Source of the DNA: Promethearchaeia archaeon | GTDB taxonomy: Archaea > Asgardarchaeota > Lokiarchaeia > Sigyniarchaeales > SOKP01 | Length of the DNA: 64,000 nt | Reading direction: 5' to 3' | Assembly: GCA_029856145.1 (NCBI GenBank) | Contig: JAHQWK010000001.1 | Coordinates: forward strand, 401,731 to 465,730 | The notes under the pieces: model-generated | Database searches by the model: none | What the model was told of the DNA's origin: nothing | The model's input: only the letters and a program-made list of their open reading frames with translations | In this document: piece by piece, positions 63,246 to 64,000 of the stretch | How positions within the stretch are numbered: position 1 is the stretch's first letter | How the letters are laid out: each line of letters begins with the position of its first letter | Translations under genes and position numbers: made by a program

Positions 63246-64000
63246 TTATATAAAATTTTTCCAAGAATCTAAATATTTGGGATATTTTGCATTTTCTCCT
63301 AACATTTCTTCTATCCTTAGTAATTGATTGAACTTGCAGGTTCGATCTGATCTACATGTGGCACCTGTCTTTAATTGGCCCGTACAGAGTCCAACAGCTA
63401 AATCTGCAATGAACGTGTCTTCTGTTTCGCCGGAACGATGAGAAACCATAACATTAAATCCATTATCAAAAGACATTTTTGCTGCCTTTATAGCTTCAGT
63501 TAAAGAACCTATTTGGTTCACTTTAAGTAATAAAGCGTTTCCCGCTTTTTCTTTTACCGCTTTCTCTAGAATATTAATATTGGTAACAGTTATATCATCA
63601 TCAACAATTTGAATAGATTTATCAACTTTTGCGGTTATATTTGAGAAATTCCTAAAATCTTCTTCGTTAAACGGATCCTCAATAGATTTGAATGGGTATT
63701 CATGGATTAAATCCATATAGTATTCCAATAATTCTTCTTCAGATAGCTTCCTACCATCAATATTATAAGAACCATCTTCGAAAAATTCACTAGCAGCAGC
63801 ATCCATCCCCAGTACAAAATCTATTCCCATGAGAAATCCTGCTGTTTCAATTGCTTCAATAATTATTTCCACCGCTTCAGAAGTTAAATTCAAATTCGGA
63901 GCAAATCCTCCTTCATCGCCAACATTAATCGAGGAAGGACCATATTTCTTTTTCAACAATTTCTTTAATGTTTGATATACTTCAGCAACATTTTGAATTG
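63246..64000 (-). CDS. eno: Enolase, C-terminal part (start beyond window)
   Basis: Glycolytic/gluconeogenic enzyme interconverting 2-phosphoglycerate and phosphoenolpyruvate. The frame is open to the right edge, so the N-terminus is missing. Active-site and Mg motifs: [26 protein letters not shown] (metal Glu), [11 protein letters not shown] (metal Asp), [14 protein letters not shown] (catalytic Lys) and [19 protein letters not shown]. The end [13 protein letters not shown] is normal. Converges with the METTL5-like gene. Confidence 0.96.
   Translation of the reverse strand, partial: IQNVAEVYQTLKKLLKKKYGPSSINVGDEGGFAPNLNLTSEAVEIIIEAIETAGFLMGIDFVLGMDAAASEFFEDGSYNIDGRKLSEEELLEYYMDLIHEYPFKSIEDPFNEEDFRNFSNITAKVDKSIQIVDDDITVTNINILEKAVKEKAGNALLLKVNQIGSLTEAIKAAKMSFDNGFNVMVSHRSGETEDTFIADLAVGLCTGQLKTGATCRSDRTCKFNQLLRIEEMLGENAKYPKYLDSWKNFI

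Noticed and set aside
1..64000. tRNA, rRNA, CRISPR, insertion sequences, prophage
   Set aside because: No GC-rich cloverleaf, repeat-spacer pattern, transposase, integrase or phage structural gene was seen in any gap or frame.

Overview
The window is AT-rich, gene-dense archaeal DNA. It carries archaeal informational genes (RNA polymerase A', A'', F and L, TFS, PCNA, PriS/PriL, GINS, histone, aIF2-alpha, Nop10, eL21, eL30, eL33, eL42, eS27, Csl4, DUF99, DUF655) together with eukaryotic-signature proteins: an ESCRT-III protein, a roadblock/LC7 protein, three Ras/Arf-like small GTPases and PH/GRAM-like proteins. This combination, with a selenocysteine peroxiredoxin carrying a eukaryote-like SECIS, points to an Asgard archaeon, most like Lokiarchaeia (Promethearchaeota). 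No tRNA, rRNA, CRISPR array, transposase or phage module was seen.

Layout. 1-9.4 kb: glycine decarboxylase subunits, an XPD-type helicase, a GT5 glycogen synthase-like protein, RidA, an M20 hydrolase and a secernin-like C69 hydrolase. 9.5-21.3 kb: eL33, a Zn-ribbon/PH/coiled-coil protein, a MetE-like methyltransferase, ESCRT-III, archaeal 3-dehydroquinate synthase, a GH57 enzyme, a Zn-ribbon CPBP protein, a nucleotide kinase-like protein, roadblock and an MFS transporter. 21.6-26.1 kb: Pus10, then the classic eL21-RpoF-DUF655-KsgA-Mtq2 cluster. 26.1-36.6 kb: NurA, a CPBP protease, GTPases, the selenoprotein, a transglutaminase-like protein, a histone, a 1.3 kb gene-free stretch, a phosphoesterase and membrane proteins. 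36.9-43.2 kb: rpoA1-rpoA2-eL30-nusA-uS12-uS7. 43.4-49.6 kb: a winged-helix/ATP-cone/NrdD-like protein, PyrB, eL42-eS27, a membrane acyltransferase, TFS. 49.8-55 kb: PCNA, PriL, PriS and Gins51 facing Nop10 and aIF2-alpha. 55-64 kb: an AOR, EF-1-alpha, an Arf-like GTPase, the Csl4-RpoL-RNase III-like-DUF99 operon, a METTL5-like methyltransferase and part of enolase.

Three observations stand out. First, the peroxiredoxin at 28937-29470 has an in-frame UGA where the family has its first active-site Cys, followed by a foldable SECIS with tandem G-A pairs. Second, four genes (XPD, eL21, uS12 and a conserved hypothetical protein) appear to start at AUA. In three of them no in-frame ATG, GTG or TTG precedes essential or conserved N-terminal sequence; in uS12 the AUA gives the family-typical N-terminus. 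All four have a GGTG- or AGTG-type Shine-Dalgarno 6-7 nt upstream. Third, the protein at 43438-45411 joins a winged helix to an ATP-cone and an NrdD-like body with no glycyl-radical end, so it may be a regulator built from a ribonucleotide reductase.

Everything here comes from reading the sequence. Family assignments rest on recognised motifs and gene order; no database search was run.
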